From an uncultured Bacteroidota bacterium (GTDB lineage: Bacteria; Bacteroidota; Rhodothermia; Rhodothermales; Salinibacteraceae): DNA of 64,000 nucleotides. Below the pieces are notes generated by a model. It had not been told where the DNA came from, searched no databases, and saw only the letters and a program-made list of their open reading frames with translations. Below, piece by piece: positions 24,082-33,842 of this stretch; positions within the stretch are counted from its first letter, which is position 1; each line of letters starts with the position of its first letter. The stretch is from positions 1-64,000 of the forward strand of contig CAJXLV010000007.1 of assembly GCA_913056185.1 (NCBI GenBank), read 5' to 3'. The translations under genes were made by a program, and so were the position numbers.

Positions 24082-26214
24082 TTAGCCCAGGAGGTAGGCA
24101 AAGAGCGGCAGGAAGATCACCGCCACCTTGCCCATCAGCTTGATGAGCACGTTCAGGGACGGCCCCGCCGTGTCCTTCAGCGGGTCGCCCACCGTGTCGC
24201 CCACCACGGAGGCCTTGTGCGCCTCGCTGCCCTTGCCGCCGTGCACGCCGGATTCGATGTACTTCTTGGCGTTGTCCCAGGCCCCGCCGGCGTTGGACAT
24301 GAAGATGGCCGTGAGGAAGCCGGCCATGAGCACGCCCGCCAACAGGCCCGCCAGCGCCTCCACGCCGAGCGCCGGAACGGCGCCCACCACGACCGGCGCC
24401 ACGAGCACCACGATGCCCGGAAGCATCATCTCGCGGAGCGCCGCGCCCGTCGTAATGTCCACGCAGCGGGCGTAGTCCGGCTTCGTCTCGCCGCTGCGCA
24501 CGCCGTCGATCTCGGCGAACTGGCGTCGCACCTCATTCACGACCGCCGCCCCGCCCCGGCTAATGGCGTGGATGCCGACGGACGAGAGGTAGAACGTGAG
24601 CATCGCGCCCAGGAGCAGCCCCACCAGCACCGCAGGGTTCATCAGGTTGACGCCCGCCTCCAGCGACAGCAGGCCCAGCCCGGCCGCCTCCGAGAAGTAC
24701 GTGGCCAGCCACGCCAGCGCGGCCAGCGCCGCGGAGCCAATGGCAAACCCCTTCCCGATGGCCGCGGTCGTGTTGCCCGCCGAGTCGAGCGCCTCACAGC
24801 GCTCGCGCACCTCTTGCCCGAGGTCGGCCATTTCGGAGATGCCCTGCGCGTTGTCGGTGATCGGCCCGTACGCATCGGTCGAGAGCACCACGCCGAGCGT
24901 CAGGAGCATGCCCAGCGACGCCAGCGCAATCCCGAAGAGCCCCCCCAGGAAGTACGCGGTGAGCGTCGCCGCCGCCACCGCCAGGGCCGGCACCACCGTG
25001 CTGAGCATGCCCGTGCCCAGCCCCTCGATGATGGTCGTCGCCGCCCCCGTTTCGGCGGACTCCGCAATCTTCTTGACCGGGCTGTACTCCGAGGTGTAGT
25101 ACTCGGTGGCCTTGCCGATCACGACGCCCGTAATCAGGCCCGAGAGGATGGCGAGAAAGAGCGCCCAGCGGACGTCCATGCCGGCCTCCGCGTCTGCAAT
25201 CACCGACGAGGCCGCCTCGCCGCTCGGGATGAGCCAGAAAATGAGCCCGAGCGCCAGCAGGCTCGTCAACACGTTGGCCACCGTGGTGCCCCGGTTCAGG
25301 GCCGAGCGCGCATTGGCTGCCTGCTCTTCGTAGGACACGTCGTCTCCCCCCGAGGCGCTCACGAAGAAATACCCGATGATGGACGACACAATGCCGAGCA
25401 CCCCGAAGAGGAAAGCAATCTTGAGGCCCAGGTCCTCAAACCCAAGCCCAGGGAATGCCGCGGCAAAGTCGACCTCCGCCCCCAAGAACATCGTGGCGGC
25501 CACGGCCGAGACGTACGACTCGTAGAGATCGGAGCCCATGCCGGCCACGTCGCCCACGTTGTCGCCCACATTGTCGGCGATGACGCCGGGGTTGCGCGGG
25601 TCGTCTTCCGGAATGCCGGCCTCCACCTTGCCCACCACGTCGGCCCCCACGTCGGCGGATTTGGTATAGATGCCACCGCCCACACGCAGAAAGAGCGCCA
25701 CGCAGGAGGACCCAAAGGCGTAGCCGAGCCACGCGTGGCTGTGCTCCGGGAAGAGCGCGTAGATGACGGCGAGCCCGAGCAGCCCGAGCCCCACGACCGA
25801 AAAGCCCATCGTGGACCCGCCCGAGTAGGCAATGTTCAGCGCCTTGGCAAAGCTGTTCTGCGCAGCGTGGGCCGTGCGGCCGTTCGACTTGGTGGCGATC
25901 CACATCCCGATCCACCCGGCCAGGCCGGAGGCCACAGTGCCCACGATGAACCCGACGGTCGTTGGCAGGCCCGTCTTGGGCATGAGGTACAGCACCAGCG
26001 CCACGACCACCGCAAAGATGGAAAGGTTTCGGAACTCGCGGGACATGAAGGTTTTCGCCCCGGCCTGGATGTCGCGGGAGAGCTCCTGCACGCGATCGTT
26101 TCCGGCATCCTGGCGCAAGATGTAGCGGACAAGGTAAAAGGCAAACGCGAGCGCCAGGACCGAGGCAATGCCGGCCACGAGTGGCGCGTTGGCAACAATC
26201 GACTGCTTCAACAC
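24082..26214 (-). CDS. hppA: Membrane-bound ion-pumping pyrophosphatase
   Basis: About 710-aa polytopic protein coupling PPi hydrolysis to H+ or Na+ transport. The signature DVGADVVGKVEAGIPEDDP, with GVIADNVGDNVGDVAGMGSD, forms the metal/PPi site. The GNTTAAIGKG segment has Ala where K+-independent enzymes have Lys, so the K+-dependent class is predicted. Ion choice cannot be read safely. No ATG fits: the reading frame is open to 26433, but the conserved N-terminus begins after GTG 26214 or TTG 26211. A strong terminator follows the gene. Confidence 0.93.
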   Translation of the reverse strand: MLKQSIVANAPLVAGIASVLALAFAFYLVRYILRQDAGNDRVQELSRDIQAGAKTFMSREFRNLSIFAVVVALVLYLMPKTGLPTTVGFIVGTVASGLAGWIGMWIATKSNGRTAHAAQNSFAKALNIAYSGGSTMGFSVVGLGLLGLAVIYALFPEHSHAWLGYAFGSSCVALFLRVGGGIYTKSADVGADVVGKVEAGIPEDDPRNPGVIADNVGDNVGDVAGMGSDLYESYVSAVAATMFLGAEVDFAAAFPGLGFEDLGLKIAFLFGVLGIVSSIIGYFFVSASGGDDVSYEEQAANARSALNRGTTVANVLTSLLALGLIFWLIPSGEAASSVIADAEAGMDVRWALFLAILSGLITGVVIGKATEYYTSEYSPVKKIAESAETGAATTIIEGLGTGMLSTVVPALAVAAATLTAYFLGGLFGIALASLGMLLTLGVVLSTDAYGPITDNAQGISEMADLGQEVRERCEALDSAGNTTAAIGKGFAIGSAALAALAWLATYFSEAAGLGLLSLEAGVNLMNPAVLVGLLLGAMLTFYLSSVGIHAISRGGAAVVNEVRRQFAEIDGVRSGETKPDYARCVDITTGAALREMMLPGIVVLVAPVVVGAVPALGVEALAGLLAGVLMAGFLTAIFMSNAGGAWDNAKKYIESGVHGGKGSEAHKASVVGDTVGDPLKDTAGPSLNVLIKLMGKVAVIFLPLFAYLLG

Positions 26215-26597
26215 GAGGAGAGAGGGGGGCTGTTGACTGTTTTTCGGATGAATTGGGGCAGGGCATCCGAGGGTGGGCGCTCTGCCCGGCGCACAGCCGG
26301 AGGGCTGCGCAACATTCTTTTTGGGGTGAGAGTTCTTAGAATCCTGGCTGAAGGCGACGAACGCAACTGCCAGCGTCTGTTCTTCCGTTTTTTGTCGTTG
26401 TTTCTTCCCAGGCCGCCCGCTCGTTTCCGTCACTGGCCCCAGCCCGTCTTTTTCATTCGTGGGCGGTGGTTCCTACATTGTGGGGTCCCCACTCGTTACC
26501 GGCCGCGCCTCCTGGGACGGCCCCTCTGGGGCAGCCCCTCTGGGACGAGCCCCAGCGCATCGTTGTACATTCTCCGCACGGCAATCCGATCGATCTC
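26215..26597. other. Divergent promoter region between hppA and the E2 gene
   Basis: 383 bp with no convincing gene, although both flanking frames stay open into it. It contains T-rich stretches near 26380-26405 and a 14-bp tandem unit GGGACGGCCCCTCT / GGGGCAGCCCCTCT at 26514-26541, followed by a partial third copy. Confidence 0.55.
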
Positions 26598-28400
26598 ATG
26601 GCGCACGTTGACGTTGAAATGCCCAAGATGGGCGAAAGCATCACTGAAGGCACCGTCATCGCCTGGCACAAGCAGCCGGGCGATCGGGTGGAGCAGGATG
26701 AGATTCTGCTCGAAATCGGTACCGACAAGGTGGACACAGAGGTGCCCTCCCCGGAAGGCGGCCTGCTGACGGAAACGCTGGTCGCGGAGGGGGATACGGT
26801 GGAGGTCGGAACCATCATTGCTCGCGTGGAGACCGAGCCCGAGGCAACCGAGGCGGCGACGTCCGACCAGCCGCCCGCCGCAGATGCGGCCACGGAAGCG
26901 ACTGCCGACGCCCCAGAACCATCGGCCGCGGATGCCGACGACACCCACACGGCCACGACCGAACCGGACACACCCGCCCCCTCCGACACGGACCCGGGCA
27001 GCGAAGAGGTAGAGGTCGTGATGCCCAAGATGGGCGAGAGCATTACCGAGGGCACCGTCATCGCCTGGTACAAAGACCTGGGCGACCGGGTAAGGGTCGA
27101 CGAAACCCTTCTGGAAATTGGCACCGACAAGGTGGACACGGAGGTGCCGTCCCCCGCAGAGGGGATCCTTGCCGAGAAACGCGTGGACGAGGGCGAAACC
27201 GTAGAGGTGGGCACTGTGATTGCCGTGTTGGCGGCCGAAGCGGAGGACGGCGCCGCGGCCCCCCAGACGGCCCCCGACGCCGCCGAGCCGACAAGCGCCG
27301 AGGAACCACAGCGTTCTTCTGCCCCTCCCGCCGGCGACGGCGCCCTGCCCCCCGACTCGTCCAAAACGGCCTCGGACGAGTCCATCCAGCGTCGCGGCTC
27401 CGACGGTCGCTTCTACTCGCCGCTGGTCCGTTCCATCGCCCAGGAAGAGGGCCTTCGCATGAGCGAGCTGGAATCAATCGACGGCTCCGGGCGGGACGGC
27501 CGCGTCACGAAGGCGGACGTCATGGCCTACCTTGAGACGCGTGAGGATGCCCCCGCCGATGCAGACCCCTCTGCCCCAGAGCGCCCCTCTTCTCCCCGCA
27601 CGGCTCCGGAGGAGGCCCCCTCCCGCCCCGACTATTCCGTGGCCGAAGGCCCCAGCAAAGATGCGCTCCGGCAGCAGTACGGCGATCGCATCGAGGTTCA
27701 ACCCATGGACCGGATGCGGAAGATGACCGCCGAGCACATGGTGCGGTCCAAAGCCACCTCCGCCCACGTCACCTCGTTTGCCGAGGCCGACGTGACGGGC
27801 CTCGTGCGGCTTCGCGAACACCAAAAAGATGCATTCATGGAGCGGGAAGGCGTCAAGCTCACCTACACGCCCTTCTTCGTGAAGGCCGCCGTGGAGGCCC
27901 TCCGGGAGCATCCCATCCTTAACGCCAGCGTAGAGGGCGACAAGATTGTTCTCAAGAAAGACCACCACGTGGGCGTCGCCGTAGCAATTGGCACCAAAGG
28001 GCTGCTCGCCCCGGTCATTCGCAACGCAGGGGACTACAACGTGACCGGCCTGGCGCGCAAGGCGGCCCACATGGCCGAGCGGGCCCGCAACAAAGAGCTC
28101 CAGCCCGACGAGCTGCAGGGCGGCACCTTTACTGTCACCAACATCGGCTCGCTCGGCTCGCTGATGGGCACCCCCATCATCAACCAGCCGCAGGTGGGCA
28201 TTCTCGCCACCGGCGCCATCCAGAAGCGGCCGGTCGTGGTGGAGGAAGAGGACCTGGGCGACGCCATCGCGGTGCGCCACATGATGTACCTCTCCCTCAG
28301 CTACGACCACCGAATTATCGACGGGGCCATGGGCGCCAGCTACCTGCAGCACGTCGTGGCCGAGCTCGAAGCCTTCTCCGGCGACGAGGACCTGTTTTGA
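26598..28400 (+). CDS. 2-oxo-acid dehydrogenase E2 (dihydrolipoyl acyltransferase) with two lipoyl domains
   Basis: 600-aa core subunit of a pyruvate, 2-oxoglutarate or branched-chain dehydrogenase complex. Two nearly identical lipoyl domains (residues about 3-78 and 137-212) each carry GTDKVDTEVPSP with the lipoylated Lys. Ala/Pro/Glu-rich linkers follow, then a peripheral subunit-binding domain (SPLVRSIAQEEGLRMSELES) and the catalytic domain ending LSYDHRIIDGAMG with the active-site His and Asp. ATG 26598 begins MAHVDVEMPKMGES. E1 and E3 are not in the window, so the specific complex is open; 2-oxoglutarate or branched-chain type is favoured by MPKMGES. Confidence 0.92.
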   Translation: MAHVDVEMPKMGESITEGTVIAWHKQPGDRVEQDEILLEIGTDKVDTEVPSPEGGLLTETLVAEGDTVEVGTIIARVETEPEATEAATSDQPPAADAATEATADAPEPSAADADDTHTATTEPDTPAPSDTDPGSEEVEVVMPKMGESITEGTVIAWYKDLGDRVRVDETLLEIGTDKVDTEVPSPAEGILAEKRVDEGETVEVGTVIAVLAAEAEDGAAAPQTAPDAAEPTSAEEPQRSSAPPAGDGALPPDSSKTASDESIQRRGSDGRFYSPLVRSIAQEEGLRMSELESIDGSGRDGRVTKADVMAYLETREDAPADADPSAPERPSSPRTAPEEAPSRPDYSVAEGPSKDALRQQYGDRIEVQPMDRMRKMTAEHMVRSKATSAHVTSFAEADVTGLVRLREHQKDAFMEREGVKLTYTPFFVKAAVEALREHPILNASVEGDKIVLKKDHHVGVAVAIGTKGLLAPVIRNAGDYNVTGLARKAAHMAERARNKELQPDELQGGTFTVTNIGSLGSLMGTPIINQPQVGILATGAIQKRPVVVEEEDLGDAIAVRHMMYLSLSYDHRIIDGAMGASYLQHVVAELEAFSGDEDLF

Positions 28401-28424
28401 TTCTGTTTGGGGAAGCCGCTCTGG

Positions 28425-28450
28425 GGGGTCTCGTTTTGGGGTCTCGTTCT
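28425..28450. repeat. 13-bp tandem duplication (2 copies)
   Basis: GGGGTCTCGTTTT then GGGGTCTCGTTCT, one mismatch, just after the E2 stop. Confidence 0.7.
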
Positions 28451-28549
28451 GGGGTGATGAGGGCAGCTCGCCCCGGAGAATCGATGCCCACGGGACAGGG
28501 GGCCGCCCCCCCTTCAACGTGCGAACCTTCCCCCTTCCATCGACCAACG

Positions 28550-30382
28550 TTACACGCCCCAAATCATCCAGATGCCCCCACACGTGGCAAGCGCGAGCAG
28601 CACCTGCAGGGGCGCGCCCATCCGCAGGAAGTCGGTAAACCGGTATCCGCCCGGGCCGTACACCATCAGGTTCGTCTGATACCCAATAGGCGTGAGCAAC
28701 GCTCCACTGGCCGCAAAGGTCACGGCGAGCACAAAGGAAAAGGGATCGCTCCCAGTTAACTCCGCGGCCTCCACCGCCATCGGAATCATGAGCACTACGC
28801 TGGCATTGTTGCTAATAATTTGCGTGACAATGCTCGTAAAGACGTAGAACACGAACAGCAGCGCGATGGGCGAGAGGCCTTCCGCCCACTGGGTGACCCC
28901 CTGGGCCAGGTACGCCGCCGTGCCCGAGCGTTCCATGGCCATCCCCAGCGGAATGAGCCCAGCCAAGAGCACAATCACGCTCCAGTCCACCGCCTCGTAC
29001 ACCTCATTGGGCCGTACGCAGCCGGTCGCCACCATGGCCACCACCCCGCCCAGGGCCGATACGAGGATGGGCACCACCTCCAGGGCGGCGAGCCCCACCA
29101 CAAGCCCGATGATGCTGAGCGCCATCGGCAGCTTCCCGCGCCGGAACGCGGGCTCGTCATCATCCTGCACCACCACAAAGGTCCGATCCCGTTCAAACTG
29201 GTCCAGCGCCTGGGCGGACGCCTGCACGAGCAGCGTATCGCCCCCCTGCAACGGCATCGCATCAATCTCGTCGTAAAGCAGCTTCCCCGAGCGCCGCAGC
29301 GCCAGCACCAGCGCGTCGTAGCGCTGGGCAAACCCAGCCGACCGGAGCGTTTCGCCGAGCAAGGGATTGTCGGAAAGCAGGACGACCTCAATGAGCACTT
29401 CCTTTTCCTGCTCAATCTCCACGTCCTCCTGCGTGATGCGGGCGTGCACCACCGGCTCGAGCTGCTGCGTGCGCATGAGTTCGACCAAATCGTCGCGGCT
29501 TGTGCGCAGCAGCAACACATCCCCAGCCCGAAACTGCTTCGGGCCGAGTGGAGCCGCGAATGCTTCGCCCTCCCGCCGCATCTGCACGATGTCAAGATCC
29601 AGATCCAGGGCGGCCAGCGCCTGCCGCACCGTCGTCCCCACGAGTGGCGACTCGTCTGCCACCACCACCTCTGTGAGGTAGCCGCTCATCTCAAACTCAT
29701 CGGTCAGGTCCTCCTCCGGCTTGATACGCTCCGGCAGCAATCGGTGCCCCACCGCCAGCAGGTACGCAAGTCCCGTTCCCAGCACCACCGCCCCGAGCGC
29801 CGTAAACTCGAACATCGAAAACGGATGATTGAGAAGACGGGCGCTCACGTCGCTCGCCAGGATGGACGTCGACGTCCCAATCAGCGTGAGCATGCCGCCC
29901 AGCATCGATGCAAACGAGATGGGCATCAGGAGCTTCGAGGGGGATACGCTTGTCTTGCGAGCGATGTTGACGGCCATGGGAATCATCATGGCCACCACCG
30001 GGGTGTTGTTGATGACGCCCGCCGTGGTGCCCGAAAGCCCCACGAGCGCTCCGTACTGGCGATAAAAGCTGCCCTGTGCCCACTCCACAATCGCGTTTCC
30101 CACGCGCCGCAATACCCCCGTCCGCCGGACGCCCTCACTCAACACAAACATGGCCAGTACCGTGATGGTGGCCGGGCTCGCAAAACCCGAGACGCCATCC
30201 ACGGCCCCCACGCCCGTCCACGGCTCCAGCACCACCACCGCCACCATCACCCCGAGGGCTGTGATGTCAATGGGAATGAGTTCTGTGATAAACAGAACCA
30301 GCACGACGGTGATAAGGCCGAGCACGACAAGCATGTCGACCGTGAATGTGGGCGCTGTTTGGGCAAGGAGGAGATGAGCCAC
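28550..30382 (-). CDS. SLC13/DASS-type ion-coupled transporter with two TrkA-C domains
   Basis: About 610-aa inner-membrane protein. N-terminal helices (MLVVLGLITVVLVLFITELI) lead to GTTAGVINNTPVVAMMIPMA, and a matching C-terminal half contains SNNASVVLMIPMAVEAA and TPIGYQTNLMVYGPGGY. Such duplicated SNT/NNT motifs mark the divalent anion:Na+ symporter fold. Between them, residues about 210-390 hold two RCK_C/TrkA-C regulatory modules (GDVLLLRTSRDDLVELM; GDTLLVQASAQALDQFE). The substrate (sulfate, dicarboxylate or other) is unknown. Possible starts are GTG 30382 and ATG 30334; the first leaves a short leader before helix 1. Confidence 0.85.
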   Translation of the reverse strand: MAHLLLAQTAPTFTVDMLVVLGLITVVLVLFITELIPIDITALGVMVAVVVLEPWTGVGAVDGVSGFASPATITVLAMFVLSEGVRRTGVLRRVGNAIVEWAQGSFYRQYGALVGLSGTTAGVINNTPVVAMMIPMAVNIARKTSVSPSKLLMPISFASMLGGMLTLIGTSTSILASDVSARLLNHPFSMFEFTALGAVVLGTGLAYLLAVGHRLLPERIKPEEDLTDEFEMSGYLTEVVVADESPLVGTTVRQALAALDLDLDIVQMRREGEAFAAPLGPKQFRAGDVLLLRTSRDDLVELMRTQQLEPVVHARITQEDVEIEQEKEVLIEVVLLSDNPLLGETLRSAGFAQRYDALVLALRRSGKLLYDEIDAMPLQGGDTLLVQASAQALDQFERDRTFVVVQDDDEPAFRRGKLPMALSIIGLVVGLAALEVVPILVSALGGVVAMVATGCVRPNEVYEAVDWSVIVLLAGLIPLGMAMERSGTAAYLAQGVTQWAEGLSPIALLFVFYVFTSIVTQIISNNASVVLMIPMAVEAAELTGSDPFSFVLAVTFAASGALLTPIGYQTNLMVYGPGGYRFTDFLRMGAPLQVLLALATCGGIWMIWGV

Positions 30383-30665
30383 AGGGATGGAGAGGAAACG
30401 TGACAGAAAGGGAACTGAAGAACGACTCCCCCCGTGCCGTACGCAGCAGGACGGTCCCCTGCCCGTTGGAGCGGTTGCTGGGCACGCCCGCGGCACGGCC
30501 GGTGTCCTCAGGGGACTGTTGTCTTCCGGGGGCTGCAGGTGCACCGGAGCCGGGCCGGACGCAAGGCTGTCCGGAGCCGGGATGTGCATAGGGATCTATT
30601 CTTGAACCCATCAGCACGGCATCAGTTTGCAGGAGGCATGTGTTCCCCCCCGGCCTTTGTACGAC

Positions 30666-31955
30666 ATGCCCTCTCTCCCCGACCCTTCATCCTCCGGCTC
30701 CCCCACTCCCGCGAACGATGAATCTGCATCGAGCCCGCGCTGGGTCCAGAGCACGGCGTACGAGATGGTGCTCATCGCCGGAGGCATCGTGCTTTTTCTT
30801 GGGATGCTGTATGAGATGAACACGCCTCCACGGGAGGAAGTTTTTCTGACGCCTCCCCTGGTCGGGCTCGCCGGGCTTGTTCTCGTGTGGCCGCTTCGTC
30901 GTCACAACGCCGTGCGGGCCCTCTTGCTGGCCGGCGGCCTGCTGCTGCTGCTCTGGACGGTCGACAAGGTGAGTCGCGTCCTCGTTCCGTTCGGCACTGT
31001 ATACCTGTTGGGCTATCTTCTCAATCCGCTCGTCAAGCGCCTGCAGCAGCGCTACCACGTGCCCCGGTGGCTTCCGTCTCTTCTCATCACGGGCCTCGTG
31101 GTGGGGCTTTTCATCTTGTTTGTTCTCATCCTTGCGCCCAGTGTGGCCAACCAGGCGCAGGCCCTCTCCGAGCGCGTGCTGGGTACGGTGCAGCACCTCC
31201 GGGGCTGGCTCGAAGCCTCCGCCACTCTCGACACCCTGGAGAGCGCCGGCCTCCTGAACAAGCAACAAGTCATCGAGCAGATGCAGGCCCTGGTCAAAAA
31301 TCAAGCGAGTCGTATCCCCGGGGCCCTGGAGAATGTAGTCGCATCCCTGGGGTCGTTCTTGGGCGTCGTGACGCTCCTGGCACTGGTGCCAGTTATTTTG
31401 TTCTATACGCTGAAAGACTACCCTACGATTCAAGCCGCGCTCGTGGACCTCTTCCCCACCGCTGGGGGGCGGCGCGACTATCTCGTGGAGGCCGGCAGCA
31501 TTGTCGGCCGGTACTTCCGCGGACAGCTACTCATCAGCACCATTGCGGCGGTGAATGTATCAGTGCTGCTGTTTGTGTTCGACATTCCCTTCTGGCTCCT
31601 CATTGGGTTGCTGGCCGGGCTGCTCAACCTCATTCCCCAAATCGGCGCGCTCATTACCATGGCGGTGGGGGCGCTGGTGGCGCTCATCCTGGGCAGCTGG
31701 GTGAAGGCCGGCATCGTGATTGCGGTGCTCTTAGGGGAAAGCCTCCTCGAGCAAAGTGTCCTGACGCCCAACATCTTGAGCCATCAGGTGGGCCTGCATC
31801 CCTTGCTCGTTCTGTTCTCGCTCCTGGTGTTTGGCACCCTGCTCGGCATCTTCGGCCTCTTCATCGCTGTACCCGTCACCACCCTTCTGGTGACGGGGTA
31901 CCGGGCCTACCGCGAGGAGCTCACACTGGACCTCAGTGAGTACGCGCGACCGTAG
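30666..31955 (+). CDS. AI-2E/PerM-family membrane protein
   Basis: 429-aa polytopic protein. After a Ser/Pro-rich cytosolic leader it has about eight membrane segments. Family landmarks are VPFGTVYLLGYLLNPLVKRL, the long amphipathic region with HLRGWLEA, PVILFYTLKDYPTIQAAL, YFRGQLLISTIAAVNVSVLL, and GLLNLIPQIGALITM. Homologues are called autoinducer-2 exporters, although many are permeases or Na+(Li+)/H+ antiporters, so transport of AI-2 should not be assumed. The ATG at 30666 is preferred; upstream residues are not conserved. Neighbours are not clearly related. Confidence 0.85.
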   Translation: MPSLPDPSSSGSPTPANDESASSPRWVQSTAYEMVLIAGGIVLFLGMLYEMNTPPREEVFLTPPLVGLAGLVLVWPLRRHNAVRALLLAGGLLLLLWTVDKVSRVLVPFGTVYLLGYLLNPLVKRLQQRYHVPRWLPSLLITGLVVGLFILFVLILAPSVANQAQALSERVLGTVQHLRGWLEASATLDTLESAGLLNKQQVIEQMQALVKNQASRIPGALENVVASLGSFLGVVTLLALVPVILFYTLKDYPTIQAALVDLFPTAGGRRDYLVEAGSIVGRYFRGQLLISTIAAVNVSVLLFVFDIPFWLLIGLLAGLLNLIPQIGALITMAVGALVALILGSWVKAGIVIAVLLGESLLEQSVLTPNILSHQVGLHPLLVLFSLLVFGTLLGIFGLFIAVPVTTLLVTGYRAYREELTLDLSEYARP

Positions 31956-32109
31956 GTGCTCTTCGGGCCCGACTGTGGGCCTGCCAGGCCCCGCACCACG
32001 GGCCCCGAACCATTCACGCCCCACATTTTTTAAAGTCACTGATTTGTCTCCCCCGCCTCGATAGTCCGGCGCGGAACGTTTCACGTCCCCTCGTAGCCCA
32101 CGGCTCTTT

Positions 32110-32694
32110 GTGTCCCCCACCTTTCACTCTCCCCGCACGTACCATCCCAGCTACTCTCTGCTCGGACGTGCCGTCCGCGCCTGGGCCACGGACCGTCTGC
32201 GGGGGGAGGCGCTCTTTATTGTCAGCTTCCTGGGGCTCTGCCTGGGTGTACTGCTCGCCCATTACCTCGGCTGGGCCCTCCTGGAGCCGCTGCTGGCGAC
32301 CCATCCCTCCTGGCAGACGGTGTTCTGGGGCGGGCAGCTGGTGTCGCTGCTCGGGCTCATCGGCGTGGGGCTTATCGGGAGCCGGCCCGAGGTGCGGGTG
32401 GATTGCCGGCGCACGGAGGTGGTCTTTCAGCAGGGCGCCCGGCGCTGCCGCATGCCGTACGCGGACGTGAAAGCGGTGACGCGCATCTCTGCGCGCCGCT
32501 ACCACCGGCACCACCGTCGCTATGCCGCCACCCGCGTCTTCGTGAGCGTTCTTCCGGAGGAGGTGCTGCTCGTGCGCACCGACCCAGGCCCCATCGTGGT
32601 GGCCCTGCCCGACCCCGAAGCCCAGACGGCCCTCCAAGACCATCTGACGCGCGCCGCTGCTCCCACCCGCCCCGCCCCTGAAACCGCGCCGTAA
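32110..32694 (+). CDS. Membrane-anchored protein with PH-like domain, unknown function
   Basis: 194-aa protein from GTG 32110. Two hydrophobic helices (ALFIVSFLGLCLGVLLAHYLG; LVSLLGLIGVGLIGS) are followed by a beta-rich region (VRVDCRRTEVVFQQGARRC, YADVKAVTRIS, EVLLVRTDPGPIVVAL) that resembles bacterial PH (YdbS/YdbT-like) domains. The tail is Ala/Pro-rich. I do not recognise a specific family. The start codon is uncertain, and the gene stands alone. Confidence 0.55.
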   Translation: MSPTFHSPRTYHPSYSLLGRAVRAWATDRLRGEALFIVSFLGLCLGVLLAHYLGWALLEPLLATHPSWQTVFWGGQLVSLLGLIGVGLIGSRPEVRVDCRRTEVVFQQGARRCRMPYADVKAVTRISARRYHRHHRRYAATRVFVSVLPEEVLLVRTDPGPIVVALPDPEAQTALQDHLTRAAAPTRPAPETAP

Positions 32695-32769
32695 GGGGGG
32701 AGGGGCGTCCTGGGCACGTTCGGGCATCTGCGTTTCGGGTCTCTGCGCCTCCCACGAGGCGTCTTGCGT

Positions 32770-33702
32770 TCAGGCCAGGCGCGATCGCTTGTTGAGGTAC
32801 GCCAGGAGTGCCGTGTCGTACGGCGTCTCGGTGTCGAGCTCGGCAAAGTCGATGTCATGCTCCAGGCAGCTGCGCCGGAACGTTTCCGTGAAGTGCTCCA
32901 CGGCCTCCGTATAGTGGTCGCGCACCTGAGCGGGCTGGAGGCGCACTTCCTCTCCCGTTTCCACGTCTCGGAAGAGCATGGGGCGCTCCGGAAAGCGAAA
33001 CTGCCGCTCGGTATGCCCCTCCAGCACATGGAACACAATCACCTCGTGCCCCCGGTGGCGGAGGTGGCGCAGGGCCCGAAGGAGATCGTCGTGCGCGGCA
33101 ACATTCTCGAACAGGTCCGTAATGACGACCACCAGCGAGCGGCGCTTGATGCGCCGAGCAACATCTTCCAGCGCAGCCGCAGCCCCGGTGCGGGCCGCAT
33201 CCGCCTCTCGCTGATGCATCTGCTCAAGCGCCACGAGCAGCTGCCGCAGGTATCCTGGCGTGGCCTTGGGTGGACGAACAGTGTGAAGCGCCTCGTCGAA
33301 CCCGATGAGCCCCGTCGCGTCGCGCTGCGTAAGCATGAGGTTGTGCAGCCCCGCGGCCAGGTAGGCCCCATAATCCAGCTTGGAGACCGGCCCATCGCCC
33401 TGGTAGCGCATGGAGGACGACGTGTCGAGGACAATGTAGTTGCGAAGGTTGGTTTCTTCCTCGTACTGTTTGATGTAGTAGCGGTCCGTCTTGGCGTACA
33501 CCTTCCAGTCGACGTGGCGGAGCTCGTCGCCCGGGTTGTAGGGCCGGTGCTCCGCAAACTCGACCGAGAAGCCGTGGTACGGGCTGCGGTGGAGGCCGGT
33601 CATGAAGCCCTCTACGATCAGGCGCGCCCGTAGCTCCAGGGTGTCCAGTTGGGAGAGGACGACCGGATCAAGATAGCGGCGAGCGGCAGGGGCATCGGCC
33701 AT
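32770..33702 (-). CDS. DUF58 / vWA-like protein
   Basis: 310-aa cytosolic DUF58 protein. The family region HGFSVEFAEHRPYNPGDELR then HVDWKVYAKTDRYYIKQYEE is followed by a von Willebrand A-like metal site LDTSSSM and VVITDLFE. DUF58 proteins usually act with MoxR AAA+ ATPases in protein-complex maturation, but no moxR gene is in the window. The ATG at 33702 begins MADAPAARRYLDPVVL. It is divergent from pyrR across 140 bp. Confidence 0.88.
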   Translation of the reverse strand: MADAPAARRYLDPVVLSQLDTLELRARLIVEGFMTGLHRSPYHGFSVEFAEHRPYNPGDELRHVDWKVYAKTDRYYIKQYEEETNLRNYIVLDTSSSMRYQGDGPVSKLDYGAYLAAGLHNLMLTQRDATGLIGFDEALHTVRPPKATPGYLRQLLVALEQMHQREADAARTGAAAALEDVARRIKRRSLVVVITDLFENVAAHDDLLRALRHLRHRGHEVIVFHVLEGHTERQFRFPERPMLFRDVETGEEVRLQPAQVRDHYTEAVEHFTETFRRSCLEHDIDFAELDTETPYDTALLAYLNKRSRLA

Positions 33703-33842
33703 AAACGCGCAGGAGATTCGAGAAACTGCACCGGACTCGTTAGAAAGTTTCCGTCCTGTTCAGTTCCTTGGAGGGGACCAGGAGGCATTGCCCGCTCGCG
33801 CTACAGTTTTCCCGCCCCCCTCGTCCGCCCACGTCTCGTCCT

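Noticed and set aside
23314-26769. 1151-aa plus-strand frame opposite hppA
   Set aside because: Shadow of hppA; composition rich in Arg, His and Gly without domains.
33703-33842. Possible PyrR-binding loop in the pyrR leader (GGACCAGGAGGC)
   Set aside because: Only loosely similar to the PyrR loop consensus, and no terminator or anti-terminator pair follows.
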